Shown here: one piece after another, positions 56,555-64,000 of the stretch | Numbering within the stretch: the stretch's first letter is position 1 | Layout of the letters: each line of letters starts with the position of its first letter | Assembly (NCBI RefSeq): GCF_019083995.1 | Contig: NZ_JAHRCU010000022.1 | Location: 1 to 64,000 of the forward strand | Origin: Roseococcus sp. SDR | Lineage (GTDB): Bacteria > Pseudomonadota > Alphaproteobacteria > Acetobacterales > Acetobacteraceae | Length of the DNA stretch: 64,000 nt | Direction of reading: 5' to 3' | Notes under the pieces: model-generated | Database searches by the model: none | What the model was told of the DNA's origin: nothing | The model's input: only the letters and a program-made list of their open reading frames with translations | Position numbers and translations under genes: made by a program

Positions 56555-57808
56555 ATGCGGCCCGAAACGCGGCTGACGCCGCCTTCGCCTGACCCGCACA
56601 CCGAGATCGAGGGGGCGCCTGCGAGCGCCCATGCTTCCATGTCCGTCACCCATGCCGCCGCGCCGCTTCCGGCGCCGGCCCAGTTCCCTGTCTTTGTCGC
56701 TGCCGCCACCTGCGGCTTCGCCGGCGTCTGGATGTCTGTGCCGCTGGCCGCCGTCATCCTGACCGAGGCCGGCGTCTCGCCCGCGCTGGTGGGGCTTTAC
56801 GCGGCCTCCGTCTGGGTGGCCGCGCTGCTCGCCGCGCCCGCCTCGCCCTGGCTGGCGGGTTGGGTGGGCGGCGCCTTGCGGCTGCACCAGCTGGCTGGTG
56901 CGACCTCGGCCGTCGCGCTGCTGGGCCTCGCCACCAATCCGGTGCTGCCGCTGTGGTTCCTCTTCGGCGGGCTGCTCGGCATCGCCTCCTGCCTCACCTG
57001 GACGACGGCGGATGCCATCGCGGGCGCCATGGCGCCGCCGGGGCGAGAGGGGCGGTTCCTCGGCATCTACCAGACCTTCATTTCGGCCGCGATCGGCGGC
57101 GGGCCGGCGGTGCTCTGGATCTCCGGCGTGCAGTCGGGGGCCTTTGCCGCCTCCGCCGGGCTGATGATGCTGGGCGTCGGGCTGACCCTGCTGCTGCGCG
57201 AGGTGCCGGGCGCGGTGCCGAGCCGCATGCGCCTCTCCTTCGCGCGGCTGCGGCCGGTGGCGCTGATGATGGCCGCCCCGGCCGGGGCGGCGATGCTCTG
57301 CGGCGCGCTGGAGGGCACCGCGGGCGCGGTGTTTCCGGTGCAGGGGCTGGCGCTCGGGCTTGCGGCCGGGGCGGCCGCCACCATCGTTGTCGCGACGGGG
57401 TTCGGCAATATGCTGGCGCAGTATCCGGTGGGCATGCTGGCGGACCGCTTCGGCACGCATCGCGCGCTGCTGGGCTGTGCGGTGGTGGTCGCGCTGGGTT
57501 CGCTGCTCTGGCCCTGGCTGGCGCCGGGCTGGGGCATCTGGCCGGTGCTGGCCGTCTGGGGCGGCGCGGCGGGGGCGATCTATACGCTCGGCATGGTGCG
57601 CGCCGTGCAGCGCTTCGCCGGCCCCGCGCGGGCCTTGGGCATGGCGGGGCTGAACACCGCCTATCTGCTGGGCGGCGCGCTGGGGGCGCCGCTTGGCGGG
57701 CTGCTGCTGGAAGCGGTGCCGGGCTGGGGCCTGCCGGTGGCCGTCGCGGCGGTTGCGCTCGGCGGCGGACTGGCGCTGAGTGTCGCCGCATTGCGGCGCG
57801 GCGGATGA
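56555..57808 (+). CDS. Major facilitator superfamily transporter
   Basis: About 417 residues (or 389 from ATG 56639) with 12 predicted membrane helices. The N-terminal about 28 residues before SVTHAAAPLP are polar and may be non-coding. Recognisable: PVFVAAATCGFAGVWMSV (TM1), GMLADRFGTHRALLG (the inter-repeat GxxxDRxG motif in the second half). It is separated from the universal stress gene by 159 bp holding a CTTGCC...GGCAAG dyad. Substrate unknown. Confidence 0.85.
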   Translation: MRPETRLTPPSPDPHTEIEGAPASAHASMSVTHAAAPLPAPAQFPVFVAAATCGFAGVWMSVPLAAVILTEAGVSPALVGLYAASVWVAALLAAPASPWLAGWVGGALRLHQLAGATSAVALLGLATNPVLPLWFLFGGLLGIASCLTWTTADAIAGAMAPPGREGRFLGIYQTFISAAIGGGPAVLWISGVQSGAFAASAGLMMLGVGLTLLLREVPGAVPSRMRLSFARLRPVALMMAAPAGAAMLCGALEGTAGAVFPVQGLALGLAAGAAATIVVATGFGNMLAQYPVGMLADRFGTHRALLGCAVVVALGSLLWPWLAPGWGIWPVLAVWGGAAGAIYTLGMVRAVQRFAGPARALGMAGLNTAYLLGGALGAPLGGLLLEAVPGWGLPVAVAAVALGGGLALSVAALRRGG

Positions 57809-57836
57809 TTCGGGCGCGAGGCATGGAGGTCGTGTG

Positions 57837-58496
57837 ATGCGTTGGGTGTTCCTGTTCCTGGCCCTGTCCGGCCCTGCCCTGCTCTCTCCCGCCTGGGCCC
57901 AGGCCCCGGCGCCCGAGCCCGCCCATCCGCGCCCGCCCGCGCCCCCGGCCGACTCCATCGCGGCGGTGGGCCGGCCGGGCTGGACGGTGGATGAGCGCAA
58001 TGGCTGCTGGGTCTGGAACCCCAACCCGCAGCAGCAGGAAATCGTGATCTGGACCGGCCCCTGCGAGGAGGGGCCCGCGCAGGGCGATGGCATGCTGGAA
58101 TGGCGCTACACCGAGGAGGGCGAGCCGCGCGGCGAGCGCTATGTCGGCAGCCTGGCGCGCGGCAAGATGCACGGCATCGGCACCTTCCTGGATTCCAACG
58201 GCATCGTGTACCAGGGCGAGTGGCAGGAGGGGCGCGAGCAGGGCCGCGGCCTGCGCGTCTGGGCCACCGCCCGCTATGAGGGCGAGTGGCGTGAGGGGCG
58301 GCGCCATGGCCGCGGAATCATGGCCTGGATCAACGGCAATTTCTATCGCGGCGAATTCCGCGACGACCGCCCCGAGGGGCTGGGCGAATATTTCAGCGTG
58401 GAAGGCGGCTGGTTCCGCGGCGCCTGGCTCGCCGGTTGCTTCCGCGAGGGCGAGCGCCAGGCCGCCATCGGCCGCCCGCTGGAGGAGTGCCCGTAA
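57837..58496 (+). CDS. Secreted MORN-repeat protein
   Basis: 219 residues; signal peptide MRWVFLFLALSGPALLSPAWAQ, a proline-rich linker, a short domain (WTVDERNGCWVWNPNPQQQE) and at least four MORN-type repeats (RYVGSLARGKMHGIGTF, VYQGEWQEGREQGRGLR, RYEGEWREGRRHGRGIM, FYRGEFRDDRPEGLGEY). A Cys pair flanks the domain. ATG at 57837 has GGAGG 7 nt upstream. An intrinsic-type terminator lies 33 bp past the stop. Probably a periplasmic scaffold. Confidence 0.83.
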   Translation: MRWVFLFLALSGPALLSPAWAQAPAPEPAHPRPPAPPADSIAAVGRPGWTVDERNGCWVWNPNPQQQEIVIWTGPCEEGPAQGDGMLEWRYTEEGEPRGERYVGSLARGKMHGIGTFLDSNGIVYQGEWQEGREQGRGLRVWATARYEGEWREGRRHGRGIMAWINGNFYRGEFRDDRPEGLGEYFSVEGGWFRGAWLAGCFREGERQAAIGRPLEECP

Positions 58497-58528
58497 GGAA
58501 AGGGGTCTGGGGCGCCAAGCCTGCAGAT

Positions 58529-58556
58529 GGCGGCCCCAGCCGCCGGAGGCGTTTTT
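58529..58556 (+). terminator. Probable intrinsic terminator of the MORN gene
   Basis: A perfect 6-bp stem GGCGGC-CCCA-GCCGCC, then GGAGGCG and a run of five T. The T run sits 7 bp after the stem, a little far but consistent with termination of the plus-strand gene. Confidence 0.6.
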
Positions 58557-58563
58557 CCTACGC

Positions 58564-58737
58564 CTTCGGCAGCCGCACGACTTCGCTGGCGCGCGGCACC
58601 ACCTTCGGCAGCCGCACGACTTCGCTGGCGCGCGGCTACGCCTTCGGCAGCCGCACGACTTCGCTGGCGCGCGGCACCACCTTCGGCAGCCGCACGACTT
58701 CGCTGGCGCGCGGCTACGCCTTCGGCAGCCGCACGAC
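58564..58737. repeat. 39-bp tandem array at the 3' end of chvG
   Basis: Four full 39-bp units start at 58564, 58603, 58642 and 58681; a fifth (58720 on) is the actual end of the chvG coding sequence. Alternate units end CACCAC or CTACGC, so the real unit may be a 78-bp dimer duplicated. Thirteen codons per unit keep the chvG frame: past the chvG stop the minus strand reads PRASEVVRLPKV, repeated, with TAG in every second unit. The first unit ends close to the MORN terminator. Confidence 0.9.
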
Positions 58738-60393
58738 GAACCGCGCGCCCAGCACCTTCCCCGCCGCGTCGCGCCGGTTTTCCGCGCTGATGCGGCCGCG
58801 CAGCCCCTCGATGATCTGCTTGGAGATGGAAAGGCCGAGGCCCGAATGCTGGCCGAAGCGTTCACCGCGCGGGCGTTCGGAATAGAAGCGGTCGAAGATG
58901 CCCTCGAGTTTGGCGTCGGGTATGCCGGGGCCCTCATCCTCGACGATGATCTCCACCTCCGCCCCCGCCTCGCGCGCGCGGAGCCAGACATGGCTTGGCG
59001 GCGAGCCGCGATCCGGGCTGAAGGAGACGGCATTGCCCAGCAGGTTGCGGAAGACCTGCACGAGGCGATCCTCCACGCCCATCGCCACCAGCTTCTCGGG
59101 CGCCTCCAGCTCCATCTCCGGGTCGCGCGGCGTGCGGGTCGTGTTGTGCAGCTCGACCAGCACGGCGAGGATCGGGCCGATATCCACCGGCTCCGCCACG
59201 GTGCGCGAGAGCTCGGCATCCACGCGCGATGAATCGGCGATGTCGCCGATCAGCCGGTCCATCCGCACCGCATCATTGGCGATGATGCCGAGCAGGCGCT
59301 TCTGCTGCGCCGGATCCTCCACGCGGCGCAGCGTCTCGATCGCGCTGCGCACGCTGGTCAGCGGGTTCTTGAGTTCGTGGGCCACATCGGCGGCGAAGCG
59401 CTCATTGGCGTCGATGCGCGCCCAGAGCGCGCGGGCGGCGGCCTGGAGATCGCGCGAGAGGATGCCGATCTCGTCCTGCCGGTCGAGCAGGCGTTCGGGC
59501 ACGCTGCCGCTGCGGCCCTTGCCCTGGCGCATCTCGGCCGCCGCACCGGCCAGCTGCAGGATCGGACTGGCCAGCGTGCGCGCCAGATAGAGCGAGACGG
59601 CGACGGTGAGGATGAGGGCGAGGACGAACAGGCCGAGCACGCTGGCACGGATTTCAAACAGGCGCGCATCCACCTCCCGCGCCTCGCGCGTCAGCAGCAC
59701 GATGCCGACGGCCTGGGCGCCGCGCCGCGCCGGTTCGGCGACACTGACGAGAAGGCGGCCATCGGGCGTGCGGCGGATATAGGGGGTGACGCCGCCTTCG
59801 AGGGCCAGGCGCAGCTCGGCCTGGCGCTCCGGGCCGAGATCGGGCTGCCAGTCGAAGCTCTGCGCATCGGGCGTGGTGTCGAGCACGACGGGGTTCAGCG
59901 CCTGGCGCGGCAAGAGGCCCAGCACGCGCTCGTAGAGGCCGGAGACCGTGTCGGAGAGGGCGCCGCGCGGCGCGGGCGCGGGCAAGGGCTCGGTGACGAC
60001 GGCACCGCCCGCCGCCTCGCGCACGCGGCTATCGGCGACGACGAGGCCGGCCGTGTCGAAAAGGCGCGCCTGGGTGTTGGGCGAGGGCTCGACCAGGCGG
60101 CGCAGCAGCGGGCGCGCGACCTCGGGCACCAGCACGGCGCGGTCATCCTGGATGCGGACGGCGGCTTCCGCGATGCCGGCGGCATAGATGCGCGCCTGGG
60201 TGCGCATGGCCTCGACCTCGGCGGCGAGCAGGCCGTTCTGGTACTGATCGAGGTAGAGCAGCGCCGCGGCGAGCAGCGCGGGCGGGAGTGCGTTCACCAG
60301 CAGGATGCGCCGGAGCAGCGGCGAGACCCAGCGGCGCCGGCGGTCGGGCTCCGCCACGCCATCCTCGGGCTTGAGCAGGGGTGCTTCGGGCAT
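58714..60393 (-). CDS. chvG: Two-component sensor histidine kinase, ChvG/ExoS-like
   Basis: 559 residues. TM1 (RRILLVNALPPALLAAALLYL followed by DQYQNGLL, the ChvG-family opening), a periplasmic sensor to about 235, TM2 (VLGLFVLALILTVAVSLYL), HAMP, phospho-acceptor helix FAADVAHELKNPLTSVRSA, and the catalytic domain with N box (NLLGNAVSF), G1 (DEGPGIP) and G2 (HSGLGLSIS). In other alphaproteobacteria ChvG adjoins ChvI and HprK; here the upstream neighbours are ccdB (2 bp) and ccdA, and no response regulator is in the window. The 3' end lies in a 39-bp array. Confidence 0.9.
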   Translation of the reverse strand: MPEAPLLKPEDGVAEPDRRRRWVSPLLRRILLVNALPPALLAAALLYLDQYQNGLLAAEVEAMRTQARIYAAGIAEAAVRIQDDRAVLVPEVARPLLRRLVEPSPNTQARLFDTAGLVVADSRVREAAGGAVVTEPLPAPAPRGALSDTVSGLYERVLGLLPRQALNPVVLDTTPDAQSFDWQPDLGPERQAELRLALEGGVTPYIRRTPDGRLLVSVAEPARRGAQAVGIVLLTREAREVDARLFEIRASVLGLFVLALILTVAVSLYLARTLASPILQLAGAAAEMRQGKGRSGSVPERLLDRQDEIGILSRDLQAAARALWARIDANERFAADVAHELKNPLTSVRSAIETLRRVEDPAQQKRLLGIIANDAVRMDRLIGDIADSSRVDAELSRTVAEPVDIGPILAVLVELHNTTRTPRDPEMELEAPEKLVAMGVEDRLVQVFRNLLGNAVSFSPDRGSPPSHVWLRAREAGAEVEIIVEDEGPGIPDAKLEGIFDRFYSERPRGERFGQHSGLGLSISKQIIEGLRGRISAENRRDAAGKVLGARFVVRLPKA

Positions 60394-60395
60394 GG

Positions 60396-60698
60396 TCAGA
60401 AGCCCGTGACCAGCGCGTCGAGCGCGCGGGTGATCTCATCCTGCTGGGCGGCAAGGGAGGCGACGGGCGGGCCGAGCTCGCGCCGGGGGATGGCGCCCAG
60501 GAGCTGCGTGGCCATCAGGAAAGGGCGACCCTCGATCTGGAAACGCGGGTGCAGATCCCGGATCGGGGCTGGCACCGCATCGGGCGGCAGGAGCGGCGCG
60601 ACGACGCGGGTCTCCAGCCGGTCCAGGAAGTCGCTCTGGATCTGTACCAGGTAGCCCGGGGCGCCGCGCGGGCGGCGGAAGACATCGAAGCGCGCCAC
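60396..60698 (-). CDS. ccdB: CcdB-family gyrase-poison toxin
   Basis: 100 residues, the normal CcdB size. Starts ARFDVFRRPRGAPGYLVQIQSDFL, with LETRVVAPLLPPD, LHPRFQIEGRPFLMATQLL and a C-terminal helix ending ALVTGF. In the F-plasmid toxin the terminal W-G-I is needed for gyrase poisoning; here it reads T-G-F, as in some chromosomal homologues, so toxicity is uncertain. GTG start at 60698, 3 bp after the ccdA stop. Its own stop is 2 bp before the chvG ATG. Confidence 0.9.
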   Translation of the reverse strand: MARFDVFRRPRGAPGYLVQIQSDFLDRLETRVVAPLLPPDAVPAPIRDLHPRFQIEGRPFLMATQLLGAIPRRELGPPVASLAAQQDEITRALDALVTGF

Positions 60699-60701
60699 CG
60701 G

Positions 60702-61115
60702 TCAGAACATGCGGTATTCGGCGAGGGGCAGCTCGTTGCTCTCGGTCCAGCGGTTCCAGGCCTCGATGGCCTCCGCATTTTCCGCAAGCCAGCGTCGGGC
60801 CTTCTCGGCGCGAATGGCCTCCTGCACGGCGCGGGCGGCGATGGCGGCGGCATCAAGGCCCAGCGCCTCGGCTTCGGCGGCGAAGGGGGTCTGGGTTTCG
60901 GCGAGGCCGGTTTGCGCGGGTGCGGCCTCGGGGAAGAAATCGGCGGCGGTGACGGCGCCCTGCGTGGCACGGGCCAGGGCTTCCATGCGCGCGCGGCCGC
61001 GCGGCACGGCCTGGCCCGTGGCCCAGCGCAGCACGGTGGTGTGCGAGACGCCGAGCTTCTCGCCCAGCGCCTGCAAGGTGGTGTCCGTGCGTTCGAGGTA
61101 TTCGGCGAGCTTCAT
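60702..61115 (-). CDS. ccdA: Hybrid antitoxin: Cro/C1-type HTH plus CcdA C-terminal domain
   Basis: 137 residues. Residues about 1-50 are a helix-turn-helix of Cro/C1 or YdaS type (TLQALGEKLGVSHTTVLRWATG). Residues about 95-137 are the CcdA toxin-neutralising tail (AVQEAIRAEKARRWL, AIEAWNRWTESNELPLAEY, ending RMF). Classical CcdA carries a ribbon-helix-helix DNA-binding domain instead. The start at 61115 gives MKLAEYLERTD; the frame further upstream covers the operator. It is followed by ccdB after 3 bp. Confidence 0.88.
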   Translation of the reverse strand: MKLAEYLERTDTTLQALGEKLGVSHTTVLRWATGQAVPRGRARMEALARATQGAVTAADFFPEAAPAQTGLAETQTPFAAEAEALGLDAAAIAARAVQEAIRAEKARRWLAENAEAIEAWNRWTESNELPLAEYRMF

Positions 61116-61166
61116 GGCCGGAAATTGCACAGGCGCGATGTGCGAATCAAGCACAATATGTGCATT
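61116..61166 (-). promoter_or_regulatory. Operator/promoter of the ccdAB-chvG operon
   Basis: This 51-bp gap, AT-rich for the genome, holds four GCAC/GTGC half-sites: GCAC at 61127, GTGC at 61140, GCAC at 61151 and GTGC at 61160. The last two form the perfect dyad GCACA-ATA-TGTGC (61151-61163). A CcrM-type GAATC site lies at 61144. The arrangement suits autoregulation by the HTH antitoxin. Confidence 0.65.
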
Positions 61167-62666
61167 TCACGCCACGCGCCGCCGCGCCCAGACCCCATAA
61201 ATCCGCGGCCCCAGCAGCGCCGCCAGTGCCACCAGCAGGATGATCAGGCTGCCCGGCCGCGTCACGAAGACCATCCAATTGCCCTCGCTGATGGTCAGCG
61301 CCTGGCGCAGCGCCTGCTCGGCCATCGGGCCCAGGATCATGCCGATGACCACCGGCGCCACCGGGAAATCGAAGCGGCGCATGAACATGCCGATGATCCC
61401 GATGGCGTAGAGCAGGATCAGGTCCACGATGGAGTTGGAAATGCCGTAGGTGCCGATGGTGGCGAAGACCAGGATGCCAGCGTAGAGCTGCGGCGTCGGG
61501 ATCTTCAGGATTTTCACCCAGAGGCCCACCAGCGGCAGGTTCAGCACCACCAGCATCACATTCGCCACGAAGAGCGAGGCGATCAGCGTCCAGACCAGCT
61601 CGGCCTGCGTCTCGAAGAGCAGCGGTCCGGGCTGGATGCCGTAGCTCTGGAAGGCGCTGAGCATGATGGCGGCCGTGGCGGAGGTCGGCAGGCCCAAGGT
61701 CAGCATGGGCACGAGGATGCCGGCGGCGGCGGCGTTGTTCGCGGCCTCGGGGCCGGCCACGCCCTCGATGGCGCCGGTCGTGCCGAATTCCTTCGCGTGT
61801 TCGGGCGAGGCGAGCTTCCGTTCGGCGTAGTAGCTCAGCATGGTCGGCATCTCGGTGCCGCCGGCGGGCAGCACGCCGAAGGGAAAGCCGAGGCCGGCGC
61901 CGCGGATCCAGGGCCAGAAGCTGCGCTTGAGATCGGAGCGCGAGAGCATCAGCTTGCCCACGGGCAGCACCTGCGGCTCGCCGCCATGATGGCGCCAGGC
62001 CATGTGCAGCGCTTCCGCCACCGCGAAGAGGGCAACGGCGACGAGCACGACATTCACGCCATCGAAGAGCTCCGGCAGGCCGAAGGTCATGCGGGGCTGG
62101 CCGGTCTGCAGATCAATGCCGATGAGCCCGAGCGTGAGGCCAAAGAAGAGACTGACGAGGCCGCGCAACGCCGAGCCGCCGAGCACGGCGGAGACAGTGA
62201 CGAAGCAGAGCACCATCAGCGCGAAGTATTCGGCCGGGCCCAGCACCAGCGCGAAATCCACGATGACGGGTCCCAGGAAGGCGATGCCGAGCGTGCCCAC
62301 CACGCCGGCCACGAAGCTGCCGATGGCGGCTGTGGCCAATGCAGGCCCGGCGCGGCCATTGCGCGCCATCTTCGCCCCTTCGAGCGCGGTGATGATGGAG
62401 CCGCTCTCGCCCGGCGCGTTCAGCAGGATGGAGGTGGTGCTGCCGCCATACATGGCGCCGTAGAAGACGCCGCAGAAGAGGATGAAGGCGCCGGTGGCGC
62501 TCACCTGGAAGGTGATGGGCAGCAGCAGCGCGATGGTCAGCGCCGGCCCGATGCCCGGCAGCACGCCGACCGCGGTGCCGAGGAAGCAGCCGAGCAGCGC
62601 CCAGGCCAGGTTGGTCAGCGTCAGCGCGTGGGAGAAGCCGAGAGCGAGCCCGTTGATCGCCTCCAT
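61167..62666 (-). CDS. tctA: Tripartite tricarboxylate transporter, large permease subunit
   Basis: 499 residues, about 11-12 membrane helices. TctA signatures: [57 protein letters not shown] and [29 protein letters not shown]. It forms the sodium- or proton-coupled pore with TctB, fed by a Bug receptor. It starts within the tctB stop (TGATG). No receptor gene is adjacent; four Bug genes lie elsewhere in the window. Confidence 0.95.
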   Translation of the reverse strand: MEAINGLALGFSHALTLTNLAWALLGCFLGTAVGVLPGIGPALTIALLLPITFQVSATGAFILFCGVFYGAMYGGSTTSILLNAPGESGSIITALEGAKMARNGRAGPALATAAIGSFVAGVVGTLGIAFLGPVIVDFALVLGPAEYFALMVLCFVTVSAVLGGSALRGLVSLFFGLTLGLIGIDLQTGQPRMTFGLPELFDGVNVVLVAVALFAVAEALHMAWRHHGGEPQVLPVGKLMLSRSDLKRSFWPWIRGAGLGFPFGVLPAGGTEMPTMLSYYAERKLASPEHAKEFGTTGAIEGVAGPEAANNAAAAGILVPMLTLGLPTSATAAIMLSAFQSYGIQPGPLLFETQAELVWTLIASLFVANVMLVVLNLPLVGLWVKILKIPTPQLYAGILVFATIGTYGISNSIVDLILLYAIGIIGMFMRRFDFPVAPVVIGMILGPMAEQALRQALTISEGNWMVFVTRPGSLIILLVALAALLGPRIYGVWARRRVA

Positions 62667-63175
62667 CAGGGCGCCTCCTGCCCGAGCAGTTGCAGGACGA
62701 GACCCTCCAGCAGCCCCGCGCCGATATTCACGCCGAGCCCCTGCACGAAGAGGAACCAGACCAGCAGCGTCAGCGGCAGGGCGATCAGCACGTCCCGCGC
62801 CATGGAGCGGCTGCCGAAGGCGGCGGCGACCAGCACGAATTGCGCCGAAGCCGCGATGGAAAAGCCGGCCGGGCCGATCAGGACAAGGTTGGCGAGCAGA
62901 CCCGCACCCAGCAGGCCCAGTGCGCGGAGATTGGGCGGCCCGGCCTCCGCCACCTCTGCCACCTGGGCAGACCAGCCGCCGCGCAGGGCCGAGAGCACGA
63001 GCAGCGCGCCCAGCAGCGTCATGCCGCTTGCCACCACATAGGGCACCGCCTTGGGGCCGACCTGCGCGTAGAGGGGCGAGACCGGGATGGCCCCGGCCTG
63101 CCAGAAGCCGACCAGGCCGAAACCCAGGACGAACAGGCCCGCCAAAAGGTCGGGCAGCGGGATTCGGTTCGTCAT
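62666..63175 (-). CDS. tctB: Tripartite tricarboxylate transporter, small subunit
   Basis: 169 residues with four hydrophobic helices, starting [20 protein letters not shown], then [19 protein letters not shown]; the C-terminal helix [15 protein letters not shown] is typical. ATG at 63175 was chosen because upstream codons of the longer frame are low-complexity. It is the promoter-proximal gene of tctBA, reading divergently from the methyltransferase gene. Confidence 0.9.
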   Translation of the reverse strand: MTNRIPLPDLLAGLFVLGFGLVGFWQAGAIPVSPLYAQVGPKAVPYVVASGMTLLGALLVLSALRGGWSAQVAEVAEAGPPNLRALGLLGAGLLANLVLIGPAGFSIAASAQFVLVAAAFGSRSMARDVLIALPLTLLVWFLFVQGLGVNIGAGLLEGLVLQLLGQEAP

Positions 63176-63301
63176 GACGCCTCGCGTTTCCTCACCCGGC
63201 AGTCTTGGCGGATTCATGCCATCCGTCACCTGTCTGGCACGTGGCAAGCTTGTCATGCGGGCAAGCTTTCTTGGCCGGCGCGGCACCGCCATGCTGGTGG
63301 C

Positions 63302-63922
63302 ATGGGCGCGGAGAACATCATCGGCCTTTACGAGCGGCACGCCGCCGCCTTCGACGCGCAGCGCGACCGGCGGCTGTTCGAAGCCGCCTGGCTCGGTCGC
63401 TTCACGGCGCTGATCCCGCCAGGCGGCGCGGTGCTGGACCTGGGCTGCGGGATGGCCGAGCCGATCGCGGCGCATCTGATCGGCTCGGGCTTCGGGGTCA
63501 CCGGTGTGGACAGCGCGCCAAGCCTCATCGCCCTCTGCCGCGCGCGCTTCCCCGGGCAGGAATGGCTGCTCGCCGATATGCGCTGCCTCGATCTCGGCCG
63601 ACGCTTTGACGGCCTCCTCGCCTGGGACAGCTTCTTCCATCTGGATCACGCGGATCAGCGTGCGATCTTCGCCGTCTTCGCACGCCACGCAGCTCCGGGG
63701 GCCGCGCTGATGTTCACGAGTGGCCCGTCAGACGGCGTGGCGATGGGCTGCTTCGAGGGCGAAGTGCTGTATCACGCCAGCCTCTCGCCCATCGAATACC
63801 GGCGCCTCCTCGTGCGCCACGGCTTCGCGGTGGTGGCGCACCGCACGGAGGATCCGGAATGCGGCGGGCGCACCGTCTGGCTCGCCCGCCGCGAGGGCGC
63901 TCAGGCGGCGAGCGCCGGGTAG
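63302..63922 (+). CDS. Class I SAM-dependent methyltransferase
   Basis: 206 residues. Motif I is AVLDLGCGMAEPIAAHL, motif II GFGVTGVDSAPSLIALCR, and the motif IV region is LLAWDSFFHLDHADQ. ATG at 63302. The substrate is unknown. Its 3' end overlaps by 22 bp the 3' end of the convergent ene-reductase gene. Confidence 0.87.
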   Translation: MGAENIIGLYERHAAAFDAQRDRRLFEAAWLGRFTALIPPGGAVLDLGCGMAEPIAAHLIGSGFGVTGVDSAPSLIALCRARFPGQEWLLADMRCLDLGRRFDGLLAWDSFFHLDHADQRAIFAVFARHAAPGAALMFTSGPSDGVAMGCFEGEVLYHASLSPIEYRRLLVRHGFAVVAHRTEDPECGGRTVWLARREGAQAASAG

Positions 63923-64000
63923 TCGGTATAGCCCTTCGCCCCACCGCCGTAGAAGGTCGCCTGGTCCGGCGTGTTCAGCGCGGCCCCCTGGGCCAGGCGC
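63901..64000 (-). CDS. NADH:flavin oxidoreductase / ene-reductase (OYE type), C-terminal part only
   Basis: Only the last 32 codons are in the window. The end ALNTPDQATFYGGGAKGY, continuing TDYPAL, is the characteristic C-terminus of NemA/OYE-family alkene reductases. The stop lies at 63901-63903; the rest of the gene continues beyond the right edge. Confidence 0.8.
   Translation of the reverse strand, partial: RLAQGAALNTPDQATFYGGGAKGYTDYPALAA

Noticed and set aside
58564-58737. Possible CRISPR array
   Set aside because: Units are contiguous 39-bp repeats with no unique spacers, and they copy the chvG 3' end.
57078-59219. A 713-codon minus-strand frame with a repetitive Arg/Cys/Gly stretch
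   Set aside because: It is a shadow of the MFS, MORN and chvG genes; the repetitive part is the 39-bp array read in another frame.
63235-63270. A sigma-54-like TGGCAC element before the methyltransferase gene
   Set aside because: The required downstream TTGC element at the right spacing is missing.

Overview
This is a GC-rich (roughly 70% by eye) chromosomal window, most likely from an alphaproteobacterium of the Acetobacteraceae, Roseomonas-like. The evidence is a CcrM-type GANTC methyltransferase next to rnhB, the dnaA-rpsT-echA-mutM/ubiE neighbourhood, a ChvG-type sensor kinase, and four lone tripartite-tricarboxylate (Bug/TctC) receptors plus tctAB. No phage, transposase, rRNA, tRNA or CRISPR array was seen.

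Layout. 0.3-2.5 kb: maeB. 2.6-13.6 kb, all minus strand: a DUF1254 protein, two tandem envelope barrel-like proteins, then a tightly packed operon (secreted protein, Bug receptor, hyuA, hyuB, DUF1028, Bug receptor) and a TorF-type porin. 13.8-15.2 kb: a small protein and another Bug receptor. 15.3-27.3 kb: core information processing and metabolism (rnhB-ccrM-GNAT, dnaN, a DUF2726 gene wedged between dnaN and dnaA, dnaA, rpsT, echA, mutM, ubiE, thioesterase, aroE, coaE, dnaQ, ridA). 27.3-37.3 kb: a polysaccharide locus, with a wzz-like/wzy-like/initiating sugar transferase operon, a heparinase-like protein, and a divergent 957-residue outer-membrane export protein followed by a YjbH-like protein. 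37.3-46.4 kb: a cyclase, a VOC gene beside a VOC-MaoC fusion, gor, class II DAHP synthase, and a chain of overlapping genes for NAD synthesis. 46.6-51.3 kb: gltX, a small secreted repeat protein, cysS, DUF305, trmJ-like. 51.3-58.5 kb: Bug receptor with SDR, two hydrolases, universal stress protein, MFS transporter, MORN protein. 58.6-64 kb: ccdA(HTH hybrid)-ccdB-chvG, tctAB, a methyltransferase and the 3' end of an ene-reductase gene.

How the genes work together. CcrM sits about 5 kb from dnaA, and the dnaA leader carries a GANTC site, which fits methylation-linked replication control. The polysaccharide genes look like one initiation/polymerisation/export set driven by two AT-rich promoter regions that share a short motif. 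The hyuA-hyuB-DUF1028 block bounded by two periplasmic receptors looks like a capture-and-hydrolyse route for a small cyclic amide or lactam.

Most unusual. (1) A 117-bp-period intergenic repeat with three hairpins occurs at three loci; one stem shows compensatory base changes. (2) A CcdAB module has a Cro/C1-type HTH on the antitoxin and is followed 2 nt later by chvG. (3) mutM appears to start with ATC. (4) A 39-bp tandem array extends the 3' end of chvG in frame. (5) A DUF2726 gene splits dnaA from dnaN.
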